This document shows, in pieces, positions 8,498-17,875 of a DNA stretch of 64,000 nucleotides; within the stretch, counting starts at the first letter, position 1; each line of letters opens with the position of its first letter. The stretch comes from Bacillus sp. HSf4 (lineage in GTDB: Bacteria > Bacillota > Bacilli > Bacillales > Bacillaceae). Made by a program: the position numbers and the translations under genes. The stretch spans positions 913,501 to 977,500 of the forward strand of contig NZ_CP120679.1 in NCBI RefSeq assembly GCF_029537375.1, given 5' to 3'. The notes under the pieces are model-generated. The model worked only from the letters and a program-made list of their open reading frames with translations, was not told where the DNA came from and ran no database searches.

Positions 8498-8515
8498 TTG
8501 GCACGATTTTTGCAA
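8498..8515 (+). promoter_or_regulatory. Sigma-54 (SigL) promoter of acoABCL
   Basis: TTGGCAC followed by TTGCA, with the GG (8500-8501) and GC (8512-8513) separated by exactly 10 bases, matches the -24/-12 consensus. acoABCL is known to be SigL- and AcoR-dependent in B. subtilis. Confidence 0.9.
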
Positions 8516-8557
8516 GAAATAAGGGCGTGACGAAAAAAAGACAGGAGGTTTTGCAAC

Positions 8558-9532
8558 ATGGAAGCGGCATTGACAAAAGAAAAAGCGGTTTGGATGTACA
8601 GAAAAATGCTGGAGATTCGCCGGTTCGAAGACCGGGTGCATGAGCTGTTTGCCCAGGGGATTCTGCCGGGATTTGTCCACCTTTATGCGGGAGAAGAAGC
8701 CGTCGCGGTCGGCGTCTGCGCCCATTTGAATGACAAAGACAGCATCACAAGCACACACCGCGGACATGGACACTGTATCGCAAAAGGCTGTGACCTAAAG
8801 GGAATGATGGCGGAAATCTACGGAAAGGCCACAGGCCTTTGCAAAGGAAAAGGCGGATCAATGCATATCGCCGATTTTGACAAAGGCATGCTCGGCGCCA
8901 ACGGAATCGTCGGCGGCGGCTTTCCGCTGGCATGCGGCGCAGCTTTGACAGCAAAATATAAAAATACAAAAAATGTAAGCGTTTGCTTTTTTGGTGACGG
9001 GGCCAACAATCAAGGCACATTTCACGAGGGAATCAACCTCGCCGCCATTTGGAAGCTCCCTGTCATCTTCGTCGCCGAAAACAACGGATATGGAGAGGCG
9101 ACTCCGTTTTCCTATGCGTCAAGCTGCAAATCGATCGCCGACCGGGCAGCCGGCTACGGCATACCGGGCATCCAGGTCGACGGCAAAGATGTGACGGCCG
9201 TCTATCAGGCCGCCCAACAAGCGGTAGAACGGGCGAAAAACGGTGAGGGGCCGACATTAATCGAGTGTATGACATACCGGAATTACGGACATTTTGAAGG
9301 AGATGCCCAGCGCTATAAAACCAATGAGGAAAAAACAGAGCATCAGGAAGAAAAAGACGCAATCACCGCTTTCAGAAATGAACTGCTGACAAAGCAGGTT
9401 TTAACTGAAGCAGAGCTGACCGATATTGAAGCGGCTGTGGCGGAAGCGATAGAGGAAGCGGTTGAATTCAGCGAGAAAAGCGCTTATCCGGATCAAAGTG
9501 AGCTCATGACAGATGTTTATGTCTCTTATTAA
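8558..9532 (+). CDS. acoA: Acetoin dehydrogenase E1 alpha (TPP-dependent)
   Basis: Alpha subunit of the thiamine-diphosphate E1 component of the acetoin dehydrogenase complex, which cleaves acetoin to acetaldehyde and an acetyl group passed to the lipoyl E2. It shows the E1-alpha TPP-binding motif GDGANNQGTFHEGIN near residues 147-161 and the HRGHGHCIAKG segment. Length is 324 residues. ATG follows AGGAGG at eight bases. First gene of acoABCL, served by the sigma-54 promoter upstream. Confidence 0.95.
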   Translation: MEAALTKEKAVWMYRKMLEIRRFEDRVHELFAQGILPGFVHLYAGEEAVAVGVCAHLNDKDSITSTHRGHGHCIAKGCDLKGMMAEIYGKATGLCKGKGGSMHIADFDKGMLGANGIVGGGFPLACGAALTAKYKNTKNVSVCFFGDGANNQGTFHEGINLAAIWKLPVIFVAENNGYGEATPFSYASSCKSIADRAAGYGIPGIQVDGKDVTAVYQAAQQAVERAKNGEGPTLIECMTYRNYGHFEGDAQRYKTNEEKTEHQEEKDAITAFRNELLTKQVLTEAELTDIEAAVAEAIEEAVEFSEKSAYPDQSELMTDVYVSY

Positions 9533-9555
9533 TTCAATAGAAGGGGGAAGAAAAA

Positions 9556-10590
9556 ATGGCGAGAGAATTAAGTATATCAGCTGCCCTGAATGAAGCGATC
9601 AAACTGGCGATGAGAAAAGACGACCATGTCATTTTAATGGGTGAAGATGTTGCCGGCGGAGCAGCTGTCGATCATTTGCAGGATGATGAAGCATGGGGCG
9701 GTGTGCTCGGCGTTACGAAAGGGCTTGTTCAGGAGTTCGGACGCGAGCGCGTCCTTGATACGCCGATTAGTGAAGCGGGCTATATCGGCGCAGCGATGGC
9801 GGCAGCTTCAACGGGGCTCAGGCCGATTGCGGAATTGATGTTTAACGATTTTATCGGCAGCTGTCTTGACCAGGTGCTCAATCAAGGGGCAAAGTTCCGC
9901 TACATGTTCGGCGGAAAGGCGGAGGTCCCGATTACGATCAGAACGACGCACGGAGCGGGCTTCAGAGCGGCTGCCCAGCATTCGCAAAGCTTGTATGCCC
10001 TTTTTACAAGCATTCCCGGCCTGAAGGTCATCGTGCCTTCATCTCCGTATGATGCCAAGGGGCTGTTCTTGGCTGCGATTGAAGACCAGGATCCCGTCAT
10101 CTTTTTTGAAGATAAAACATTGTACAACATTACCGGTGATGTGCCGGAAGGATATTACACACTGCCGATCGGCAAAGCGGACGTGAAGCGGGAAGGCGCT
10201 GATGTCACGGTTTTTGCGGTCGGCAAACAGATCTATACAGCCCTGGAAGCGGCAAAACAGCTTGCATCAAGGGGAATCGAAGCCGAAGTCATAGACCCGC
10301 GCAGCCTGTCGCCGCTTGATGAAGAAGCGATTTTGGCTTCGGTGGAGAAAACGAACAGGCTTGTCATTGTTGATGAAGCGAATCCAAGATGCGGCATTGC
10401 CGCAGACATCGCCTCATTGGTCGCTGATAAGGGCTTTGACTTGCTCGATGCGCCGATTAAAAAGGTGACAGCGCCGCATACGCCTGTTCCGTTCTCCCCG
10501 CCGCTTGAAGATATTTATTTGCCGACTCCGGAAAAAGTCATCAACACCGTATTGGAGATGCTCGGGGAAACATCGCCTCAAGGTGTTTAA
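9556..10590 (+). CDS. acoB: Acetoin dehydrogenase E1 beta
   Basis: 344-residue transketolase-type beta subunit that pairs with AcoA. Characteristic segments are visible: LMGEDVAGG, DTPISEAGYIGAAMAAA, ELMFNDFIG and RTTHGAGFRAAAQHSQS, then the C-terminal transketolase domain (VIDPRSLSPLDEE, VDEANPRCG). AAGGGGGAAG precedes the ATG, 23 bases after acoA. Same operon and complex. Confidence 0.95.
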   Translation: MARELSISAALNEAIKLAMRKDDHVILMGEDVAGGAAVDHLQDDEAWGGVLGVTKGLVQEFGRERVLDTPISEAGYIGAAMAAASTGLRPIAELMFNDFIGSCLDQVLNQGAKFRYMFGGKAEVPITIRTTHGAGFRAAAQHSQSLYALFTSIPGLKVIVPSSPYDAKGLFLAAIEDQDPVIFFEDKTLYNITGDVPEGYYTLPIGKADVKREGADVTVFAVGKQIYTALEAAKQLASRGIEAEVIDPRSLSPLDEEAILASVEKTNRLVIVDEANPRCGIAADIASLVADKGFDLLDAPIKKVTAPHTPVPFSPPLEDIYLPTPEKVINTVLEMLGETSPQGV

Positions 10591-10613
10591 CTAACGAAAG
10601 GAGAGAGAGAAAC

Positions 10614-11744
10614 ATGGCTGTCGAGGTTGTCATGCCGAAATTGGGAATGTCGATGAAGGAAGGCACGGTTTCCGTCTGGAACAAAAAAGTCGGAGAAACC
10701 GTTGGGCAAGGCGAAAGCATTGCAAGCATCAATTCTGAAAAAATCGAAATGGAAATCGAGTCTCCTGCTGAAGGAACCATTTTGGATATTAAAGTGCCTG
10801 AAGGAGAGGGGGTGCCGCCCGGAACCGTCATCTGCTATATCGGTGAAGCAAACGAACAAGCTGAAAAAACCGATGAAAAAGAGGCTCGGCAAAAAAAGAC
10901 GGGAGAAAGGATTAAAATATCTCCCGCAGCCCGCAAAATCGCCGAAGGAGCCGGTCTGGACATCAAGACGCTTAAAGGCACCGGACCGGGGGGAAGAATC
11001 ACGAAAGCGGATGTACTGAAGGCGCTTCCGGAAGAGCCGAAGCAACAAACGAACGAGGCGGATAGACAGCCTGTAAGCATGATGCGGAAAACGATCGCTC
11101 AAAGGATGACGGAAAGCCTCCAGCAGAGCGCCCAGCTGACGATCACCATGAAAGCGGATGTCACAAAGCTAACCGACTTGCAGCAGCAGCTCAATGAAAC
11201 AGCTATAACAAAATATGATACGAAGCTGACGCTGACGGACTTTGTCGCCAAGGCAGCGACGCTTGCGCTGTTGGAGCATCAGGACATGAACAGCGTCTAT
11301 CAAGACGGAAGACTGACCGTTTTGAAGCATGTTCATCTAGGAATAGCGGCTGCGCTGGATCACGGCTTGGCTGTTCCGGTTGTCAGGCATGCCGAACGGC
11401 TGCCGTTGCTTGAACTGGCGAAGAAAATCAAATGGTACGCCAAAAAAGCGCGTGAAGGCAAACTGCTTTCCGATGAAATCGAAGGCTCAACTTTTACCAT
11501 CACAAATCTCGGCTCATACGGTGTAGAGCACTTCACCCCGATTTTGAATCCGCCGGAAACAGGTATTCTCGGCGTCGGCAAGATGTATGAAACACCTGTT
11601 TATCAAGAAGGGGAATTGGCTAGAGGCGTCATTCTTCCGCTCAGCCTGACCTTTGACCATCGCGCTTTGGACGGAGCGCCGGCGGCGGCGTTTCTTGCTG
11701 AAGTCAAGAGCTATTTAGAAGATCCGGCATCGATTCTTTTATAG
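10614..11744 (+). CDS. acoC: Acetoin dehydrogenase E2 (dihydrolipoamide acetyltransferase)
   Basis: 376-residue acyltransferase core of the complex. Domains in order: a lipoyl domain (residues 1-80) with the lipoylated Lys43 in INSEKIEME; a Lys/Glu-rich linker; an E3-binding domain (ISPAARKIAEGAGLD to GRITKADVL, about 100-140); and the catalytic domain ending with the HRALDGAPAA active-site motif. GAAAGGAGAG precedes the ATG. It transfers the acetyl group to CoA. Confidence 0.95.
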   Translation: MAVEVVMPKLGMSMKEGTVSVWNKKVGETVGQGESIASINSEKIEMEIESPAEGTILDIKVPEGEGVPPGTVICYIGEANEQAEKTDEKEARQKKTGERIKISPAARKIAEGAGLDIKTLKGTGPGGRITKADVLKALPEEPKQQTNEADRQPVSMMRKTIAQRMTESLQQSAQLTITMKADVTKLTDLQQQLNETAITKYDTKLTLTDFVAKAATLALLEHQDMNSVYQDGRLTVLKHVHLGIAAALDHGLAVPVVRHAERLPLLELAKKIKWYAKKAREGKLLSDEIEGSTFTITNLGSYGVEHFTPILNPPETGILGVGKMYETPVYQEGELARGVILPLSLTFDHRALDGAPAAAFLAEVKSYLEDPASILL

Positions 11745-11762
11745 AAAGAAGGTGAATAAACC

Positions 11763-13139
11763 GTGACACTCGCCGTTATCGGAGGAGGGCCAGCGGGGTA
11801 TGTGGCGGCGATTACAGCCGCTCGCTCCGGCAGGGAAGTCATTTTGATTGATCAAGGTCCTTTAGGAGGAACATGTTTAAATGAAGGCTGCATCCCGACC
11901 AAAGCGCTTTTGGAAAGCGCGGATATGTACGAAAAGATCAAGTCGGCCGGTGAGTTCGGAATCGACCTCACAGAGGAAAACCCGGTGATTCAATGGCAGG
12001 CTGTTCAAAACCGTAAAAATAAAATTATCAGACAGCTTGCAGACGGAATCCGGTATTTGATGGATAAAAACAGAATCAAACTGAAGAAAGGAAAAGCGTC
12101 CTTTCTTACCGAACACGATGTCTTAATTGAGGACAGCGGAAAGTCCGAGGTGATCAAGGCCGAGCAAATGATTATCGCGGCAGGATCAGAACCGGCCGGG
12201 CTGCCATTTGCACCTTTTGACGGGAAATGGATCATCCACAGCGGTAACGCGATGTCGCTTCCGTCTATTCCCGACTCGCTTTTCATCATCGGCGGAGGCA
12301 TCATCGGCTGCGAATTTGCCAGCATTTTCGGCAGATTGGGCACAAAGGTGGTCATGGTCGAACAGGCGGAACAGATACTGCCCGGTGAGGACCCGGATAT
12401 TGCAGAATACTTGCGCAGCCGGCTTGAAGAATCGGGAGTAAACATCATGACATCAGTTGCCGTAGAGCAGCTTGATCAGGCAGCAAAAAAAGTTTTCTTG
12501 AAAAATGGGAATGAACGTTTTGACATCCGTGCGGATCTTTGTTTAACAGCGATCGGCCGGAAGCCGAGACTGACCGGTTTAAACCTTGACCAGATCGGAA
12601 TCAAATACAGCAGCAAAGGCATACATGTCAATGAGCACATGCAGACGAACCTGCCCCATATTTATGCGTGCGGGGATATCGCCGGAGGTGTCCAGCTTGC
12701 CCATGCGGCATTTCATGAGGGAACGATTGCCGCTTCACATGCATCAGGCCGAAACGTGCAGGTCAATCATCAGGTTATTCCGCGCTGCATTTATACGTCT
12801 CCGGAAATCGCCAGCGTTGGCTTAAACGAACAACAAGCACGGGAACAGTACGGGGATGTTCGGATTGGGGAGTTTTCGTTTTCCGCCAATGGAAAAGCGC
12901 TTATTTTGAACCAGCCTGCCGGTAAAGTGAAAATCATTGCGGACCCGGAATATCAAGAAATCGCAGGGGTGTCGATCGTCGGTCCGGGCGCCACCGAACT
13001 GATCGGGCAGGCGTCCGTCATGATGCATGCCGAGCTGACCGCAGATTCGATGGAGCACTTTATTGCCGCACATCCGACTCTATCAGAAGCCATTCACGAA
13101 GCATTGCTGAACACAACAGGCCAAGCAGTCCATTGTTAA
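11763..13139 (+). CDS. acoL: Dihydrolipoamide dehydrogenase of the acetoin complex (E3)
   Basis: 458-residue FAD- and NAD-dependent E3 that reoxidises the lipoyl groups of AcoC. Seen: the N-terminal FAD-binding GGGPAGYVAAI, the redox disulfide Cys38/Cys43 in GGTCLNEGCIPTK, the NAD-binding IIGGGIIGCEFAS, the YACGDIAGG FAD motif, and the C-terminal catalytic AAHPTLSE. No lipoyl domain is fused. Last gene of acoABCL, followed by a strong terminator. Confidence 0.95.
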   Translation: MTLAVIGGGPAGYVAAITAARSGREVILIDQGPLGGTCLNEGCIPTKALLESADMYEKIKSAGEFGIDLTEENPVIQWQAVQNRKNKIIRQLADGIRYLMDKNRIKLKKGKASFLTEHDVLIEDSGKSEVIKAEQMIIAAGSEPAGLPFAPFDGKWIIHSGNAMSLPSIPDSLFIIGGGIIGCEFASIFGRLGTKVVMVEQAEQILPGEDPDIAEYLRSRLEESGVNIMTSVAVEQLDQAAKKVFLKNGNERFDIRADLCLTAIGRKPRLTGLNLDQIGIKYSSKGIHVNEHMQTNLPHIYACGDIAGGVQLAHAAFHEGTIAASHASGRNVQVNHQVIPRCIYTSPEIASVGLNEQQAREQYGDVRIGEFSFSANGKALILNQPAGKVKIIADPEYQEIAGVSIVGPGATELIGQASVMMHAELTADSMEHFIAAHPTLSEAIHEALLNTTGQAVHC

Positions 13140-13150
13140 AAACAGTTCCG

Positions 13151-13184
13151 AAAAACTTCGCATGTTATGATGCGAAGTTTTTTC
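13151..13184 (+). terminator. Terminator of acoABCL
   Basis: AACTTCGCAT pairs with ATGCGAAGTT and is followed by a T-run. Confidence 0.88.
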
Positions 13185-13203
13185 CTAAGGGTAATCAACC
13201 ATG

Positions 13204-13232
13204 TTGAAAGCGCTTTTATAATTATCTATAAT
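13204..13232 (+). promoter_or_regulatory. acoR promoter with overlapping cre-like site
   Basis: TTGAAA (13204-13209), 17-base spacer, TATAAT (13227-13232). The -35 box overlaps TTGAAAGCGCTTTTA (13204-13218), one base from the usual cre ending. In B. subtilis glucose repression of acetoin use acts through CcpA on acoR, which fits. Confidence 0.8.
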
Positions 13233-13260
13233 GAGAAAAAAGCCCTTAGGAGAGGATGGA

Positions 13261-15114
13261 ATGAATCCGACGCCCTGCTATTTAAATACGTGGAAACGCT
13301 TTGTCAAGGAGGGGCTTCTCGATCAGGCCCGCCTGAACAAAAGAGTGATGGAGTCATGGTACCGCTGCAAAAAAGCAAATGTGGATCCGTATTTAGATAA
13401 AGGACAGTCGATTTTAAAAAAGGAATTATTAAACGCGCAGAAGAAAAAGCATTCATTATTTTTTGAGGCGGCTCTTCCCTTTTTAAAAAACATCAGCCAG
13501 GAATTAAAGGAATCGGAAATGATGGCCCTCCTGATCGATGCGGACGGCTATGTCTTAAGCTTGGCCGGAAGTCAAAGGACGCTTGCTGAAGCGGGAAAAA
13601 TCAATTTTGTCGAAGGTGTGCGCTGGACGGAGGCGGAGGTTGGGACGAATGCAATCGGAACAGCGCTTGAAATCGGCGAGGCGGTTACGATTAACGGCTC
13701 TGAACACTTTTCGGTCGCTTCCCACCATTGGAGCTGTTCAGCTGCGCCGATCAAGGATGAAGACGGCATGACCCTCGGCGTGATCGACATTTCCTGTCTG
13801 ACTGACAGGAGGCACCCTTTCATGCTGGGAATGGCGGCAACAGCCGCACACGCCATCGAACGGGATGTGCAAGTCTCCGCCAAAAGAAAAGAAATGGAGC
13901 TTGTCAGCCGCTACCTTGAGAAAATCGAAGCAGATGAACCGTTTGTCGTCTGTAATGAAAAAAAGCGGATTGTATCGGCGAGCAGGCCTGTTCGAGAGCG
14001 GTTTTCCGACTGGCGCGGCATGAAGATCGATGAGCTGACAGAAGGGGGGTTTAACGTGCTGCACGAGCAGACCATCCTTTCAGAAACAGATGGCCATCCG
14101 CTCGGGACGTCGATCTCATTGGCGGAAGCCCCCCGCAAAAATCCAGCGCAAATATTGATCTCCCATTTCAGCTTTCCGGGAGAACAGGGCACAAGCAAAG
14201 CGTTTCAAAAGGCAATTCATGAAATGAAGCTCGCCTCCCAAACGGATGCAAATGTTTACATATGGGGGGAAACTGGATCAGGAAAAGAACTTGCTGCAAG
14301 AGCGATCCATGAGGCCAGCGCGAGAAGAAACGGACCCTTTATTGCCGTCAACTGCGGTGCGATCCCCGAAGGATTAATGGAAAGCGAGCTGTTCGGCTAT
14401 GCCGAAGGCGCGTTTACAGGGGCGAAACGCCGCGGTTCAAAAGGAAAGTTTGAACAGGCACATAAAGGAACGATCTTTTTGGATGAAATCGGTGAAATCC
14501 CTTTTGCGATGCAAGTGGCGCTGCTTAGAATCATCGAAGAGCGAAAGGTCACTCCGATCGGCGGGAACCGTGAAGTCCCTTTGGACATCAGAATCATTTC
14601 CGCCACCCACCGGGATATGAATGACCTGTTGCAGCAAGGGAAGATACGCGAAGACCTTTATTACCGCCTTCATGTTTATCCGGTAAAGATTCCGCCGCTT
14701 CGTGAAAGAAAGGAAGACATACCCGAGTTATTCCGCTATTACAAAAAGAAGCATGATTGGAAGGCCGATTTTCCCCAGGCGTTTTTTCGGAGTCTTCGCG
14801 AATACCATTGGCCTGGGAACATTCGCGAGCTCTTCAATATTTTTGAGCGATTACGGGTGTTGTTTCCGGACGGCGGAATGATAAGTCCTTCACAATACGC
14901 TCCTGTCATAAACGCCCTTGAGCCGGCAGGCGGGAGGCCGCCTGAGGATGATGGCCAGCCATCTGCAAGCGGATTGACATTCCGGGAGCATATACAAAAA
15001 CACATCATGATGGATGCACTGCAAAAAACAAAAGGCAATGTCTCTGAGGCGGCAAAGCTTGCGGGAATTCCGCGGAGCACATTTTACAAAAGGCTGCGGA
15101 AGTATAACCTTTAA
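13261..15114 (+). CDS. acoR: Sigma-54-dependent activator AcoR
   Basis: 617-residue enhancer-binding protein that activates acoABCL in response to acetoin. It has an N-terminal GAF-like sensor region (to about residue 200), a central AAA+ domain with Walker A GETGSGKE and the sigma-54 contact loop GAFTGA, and a C-terminal Fis-type helix-turn-helix (GNVSEAAKLAGIPRSTFYKRL). An in-frame ATG at 13231 coincides with the -10 box and has no ribosome site. AGGAGAGG precedes the ATG at 13261, which I choose. It ends one base from the convergent yfjF stop. Confidence 0.93.
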   Translation: MNPTPCYLNTWKRFVKEGLLDQARLNKRVMESWYRCKKANVDPYLDKGQSILKKELLNAQKKKHSLFFEAALPFLKNISQELKESEMMALLIDADGYVLSLAGSQRTLAEAGKINFVEGVRWTEAEVGTNAIGTALEIGEAVTINGSEHFSVASHHWSCSAAPIKDEDGMTLGVIDISCLTDRRHPFMLGMAATAAHAIERDVQVSAKRKEMELVSRYLEKIEADEPFVVCNEKKRIVSASRPVRERFSDWRGMKIDELTEGGFNVLHEQTILSETDGHPLGTSISLAEAPRKNPAQILISHFSFPGEQGTSKAFQKAIHEMKLASQTDANVYIWGETGSGKELAARAIHEASARRNGPFIAVNCGAIPEGLMESELFGYAEGAFTGAKRRGSKGKFEQAHKGTIFLDEIGEIPFAMQVALLRIIEERKVTPIGGNREVPLDIRIISATHRDMNDLLQQGKIREDLYYRLHVYPVKIPPLRERKEDIPELFRYYKKKHDWKADFPQAFFRSLREYHWPGNIRELFNIFERLRVLFPDGGMISPSQYAPVINALEPAGGRPPEDDGQPSASGLTFREHIQKHIMMDALQKTKGNVSEAAKLAGIPRSTFYKRLRKYNL

Positions 15115-15441
15115 TTAGCCGCGCGGCGCCCAGAGCATGATGCTGACGCCTGCCAGACAGATCACAGCCCCGACCCAGTCATAGAGGTCGGGGGTTTTTT
15201 TATCGACCCACCAGCCCCAGAGTACCGCAAGAATGATAAAAATCCCTCCGTAAGCTGCATAAACGCGCCCGAATGACGGAAACTTTTGCAATGTCGGAAT
15301 CACGCCGTACACAATTAAAATCAGGCCTCCCAAAGCCCCGTACCAAAACGGTTTCGATTCCCTCAACCACAGCCAAATCAAATAGCCTCCGCCGATTTCA
15401 GCCAACCCCGCCAGCAAAAATAAAACGATGGTGATCATCAT
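15115..15441 (-). CDS. yfjF: UPF0060 small membrane protein (YnfA/YfjF family)
   Basis: 108-residue protein with four membrane segments; the family length is about 108. Signature segments are GLAEIGGGYLIWLWLRE near the N-terminus and GRVYAAYGGIFI in the middle. The fold resembles small multidrug resistance proteins, but transport activity is only inferred. A GGAG eight bases before the ATG at 15441 sets the start. In B. subtilis yfjF also lies between aco and the maltose operon. No own terminator is evident; it meets acoR tail to tail. Confidence 0.8.
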   Translation of the reverse strand: MMITIVLFLLAGLAEIGGGYLIWLWLRESKPFWYGALGGLILIVYGVIPTLQKFPSFGRVYAAYGGIFIILAVLWGWWVDKKTPDLYDWVGAVICLAGVSIMLWAPRG

Positions 15442-15564
15442 GCACAACACTCCAATTCCGATATCATGCTATTTATTGTACATGACACGAAAAGGCCGGG
15501 AAAGTTCCCGCATTCTGGGAAAATAAACAGAACACGGGTTATGGAACTGTCTTCTCTGAACCTG

Positions 15565-15593
15565 TTGGATGGCGTATGTAAGCGTGATATAAG
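15565..15593 (+). promoter_or_regulatory. malA promoter with cre-like spacer
   Basis: TTGGAT (15565-15570), 17 bases, TATAAG (15588-15593). ATGTAAGCGTGATAT at 15576-15590 partly matches a cre and lies between the boxes. CcpA and MalR control of this operon is known in B. subtilis; the exact MalR site is not identified. Confidence 0.6.
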
Positions 15594-15596
15594 TAA

Positions 15597-16976
<1,380 letters not shown>

Positions 16977-16987
16977 CGATTTCAGAA

Positions 16988-17020
16988 TGCCGCCTGTTCC
17001 AAACGGAAGGCGGCGGTAAA
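16988..17020 (+). terminator. Stem-loop between malA and malR
   Basis: TGCCGCCT pairs with AGGCGGC(G) around a 13-base loop, but no T-run follows. It may stabilise the malA message or terminate weakly rather than act as a full terminator. Confidence 0.45.
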
Positions 17021-17089
17021 CCTAGGCATATCCACCCATTTGTTCTCGTATTTTATATAATAGAGATAGAGAACGAATGGGGTGAAGAT

Positions 17090-17857
17090 ATGCAATTGGA
17101 AGAACTGATGAACAAGCATTATAAAAAGTTGAATGACAATGACTTTCATATTTTGAAATATATTTTGAATCATCAAGATACCTGCTACAAGCTGGGGATT
17201 AATGAGCTGGCTAAAAAGTGCAATGTATCCCGCACATCTATATTGAGGCTTTCCCAAAAGCTTGATTTCAGCGGGTACAGCGAATTTAGGGTGTTTCTGA
17301 AATGGGAGGCGGAAAGGCAGCAGGAGGACCCTGAAGATTGCCGATCCTTTGAAAGCTTGATGAGAGATATAGAGGCTTGCATGAAATATTTGAAAAATAC
17401 GGATATGAGAAATATGTGCAGGCTCATTGATGAAGCGGACCGCATTTTTGTCTACGGCTCCGGAACTGCGCAAACGTCGGTCGCCTGTGAACTGCGGCGG
17501 ATGTTTATTTCCCAGCACCGCTATTTGACGATCATCAGGGATCAGATTGAATTTGATTTGATACTTCCGGATTTAAATACGGACGATCTGATCATCATCA
17601 TTTCGCTTTCAGGTGAAACCCCGGCGCTGATCCCGCAGGCACAGACGCTGTCTGCAAAAGGGATTCCATTTATCTCTTTGACCAATTTGAAAAACAACCT
17701 GCTCGCCCAATTGACACCTTATAATCTCTATGCGACAAGCCAGCCAGTCACGGTTTATCCGAAAACAGAGCTGACCGCTTTTGCACCCTTTTTTCTCGTC
17801 GGGGAAGCGCTGTTTCGCAGTTATGTCGACTATGCTGAAGAAAAGAAAATTCAGTAA
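17090..17857 (+). CDS. malR: Maltose operon regulator MalR (RpiR family)
   Basis: 255-residue RpiR-type regulator: N-terminal helix-turn-helix (GINELAKKCNVSRTSILRLSQKL, about residues 42-64) and a C-terminal SIS sugar-phosphate domain (FVYGSGTAQT; IIISLSGETPALI). In B. subtilis MalR (GlvR/YfiA) activates the maltose operon. GGGGTGAAG precedes the ATG. A TATAAT-like element at about 17055 is flanked by the inverted arms GTTCTC and GAGAAC, so an internal promoter or operator is possible. Confidence 0.9.
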   Translation: MQLEELMNKHYKKLNDNDFHILKYILNHQDTCYKLGINELAKKCNVSRTSILRLSQKLDFSGYSEFRVFLKWEAERQQEDPEDCRSFESLMRDIEACMKYLKNTDMRNMCRLIDEADRIFVYGSGTAQTSVACELRRMFISQHRYLTIIRDQIEFDLILPDLNTDDLIIIISLSGETPALIPQAQTLSAKGIPFISLTNLKNNLLAQLTPYNLYATSQPVTVYPKTELTAFAPFFLVGEALFRSYVDYAEEKKIQ

Positions 17858-17875
17858 ACACAGGGGGGATTCACA

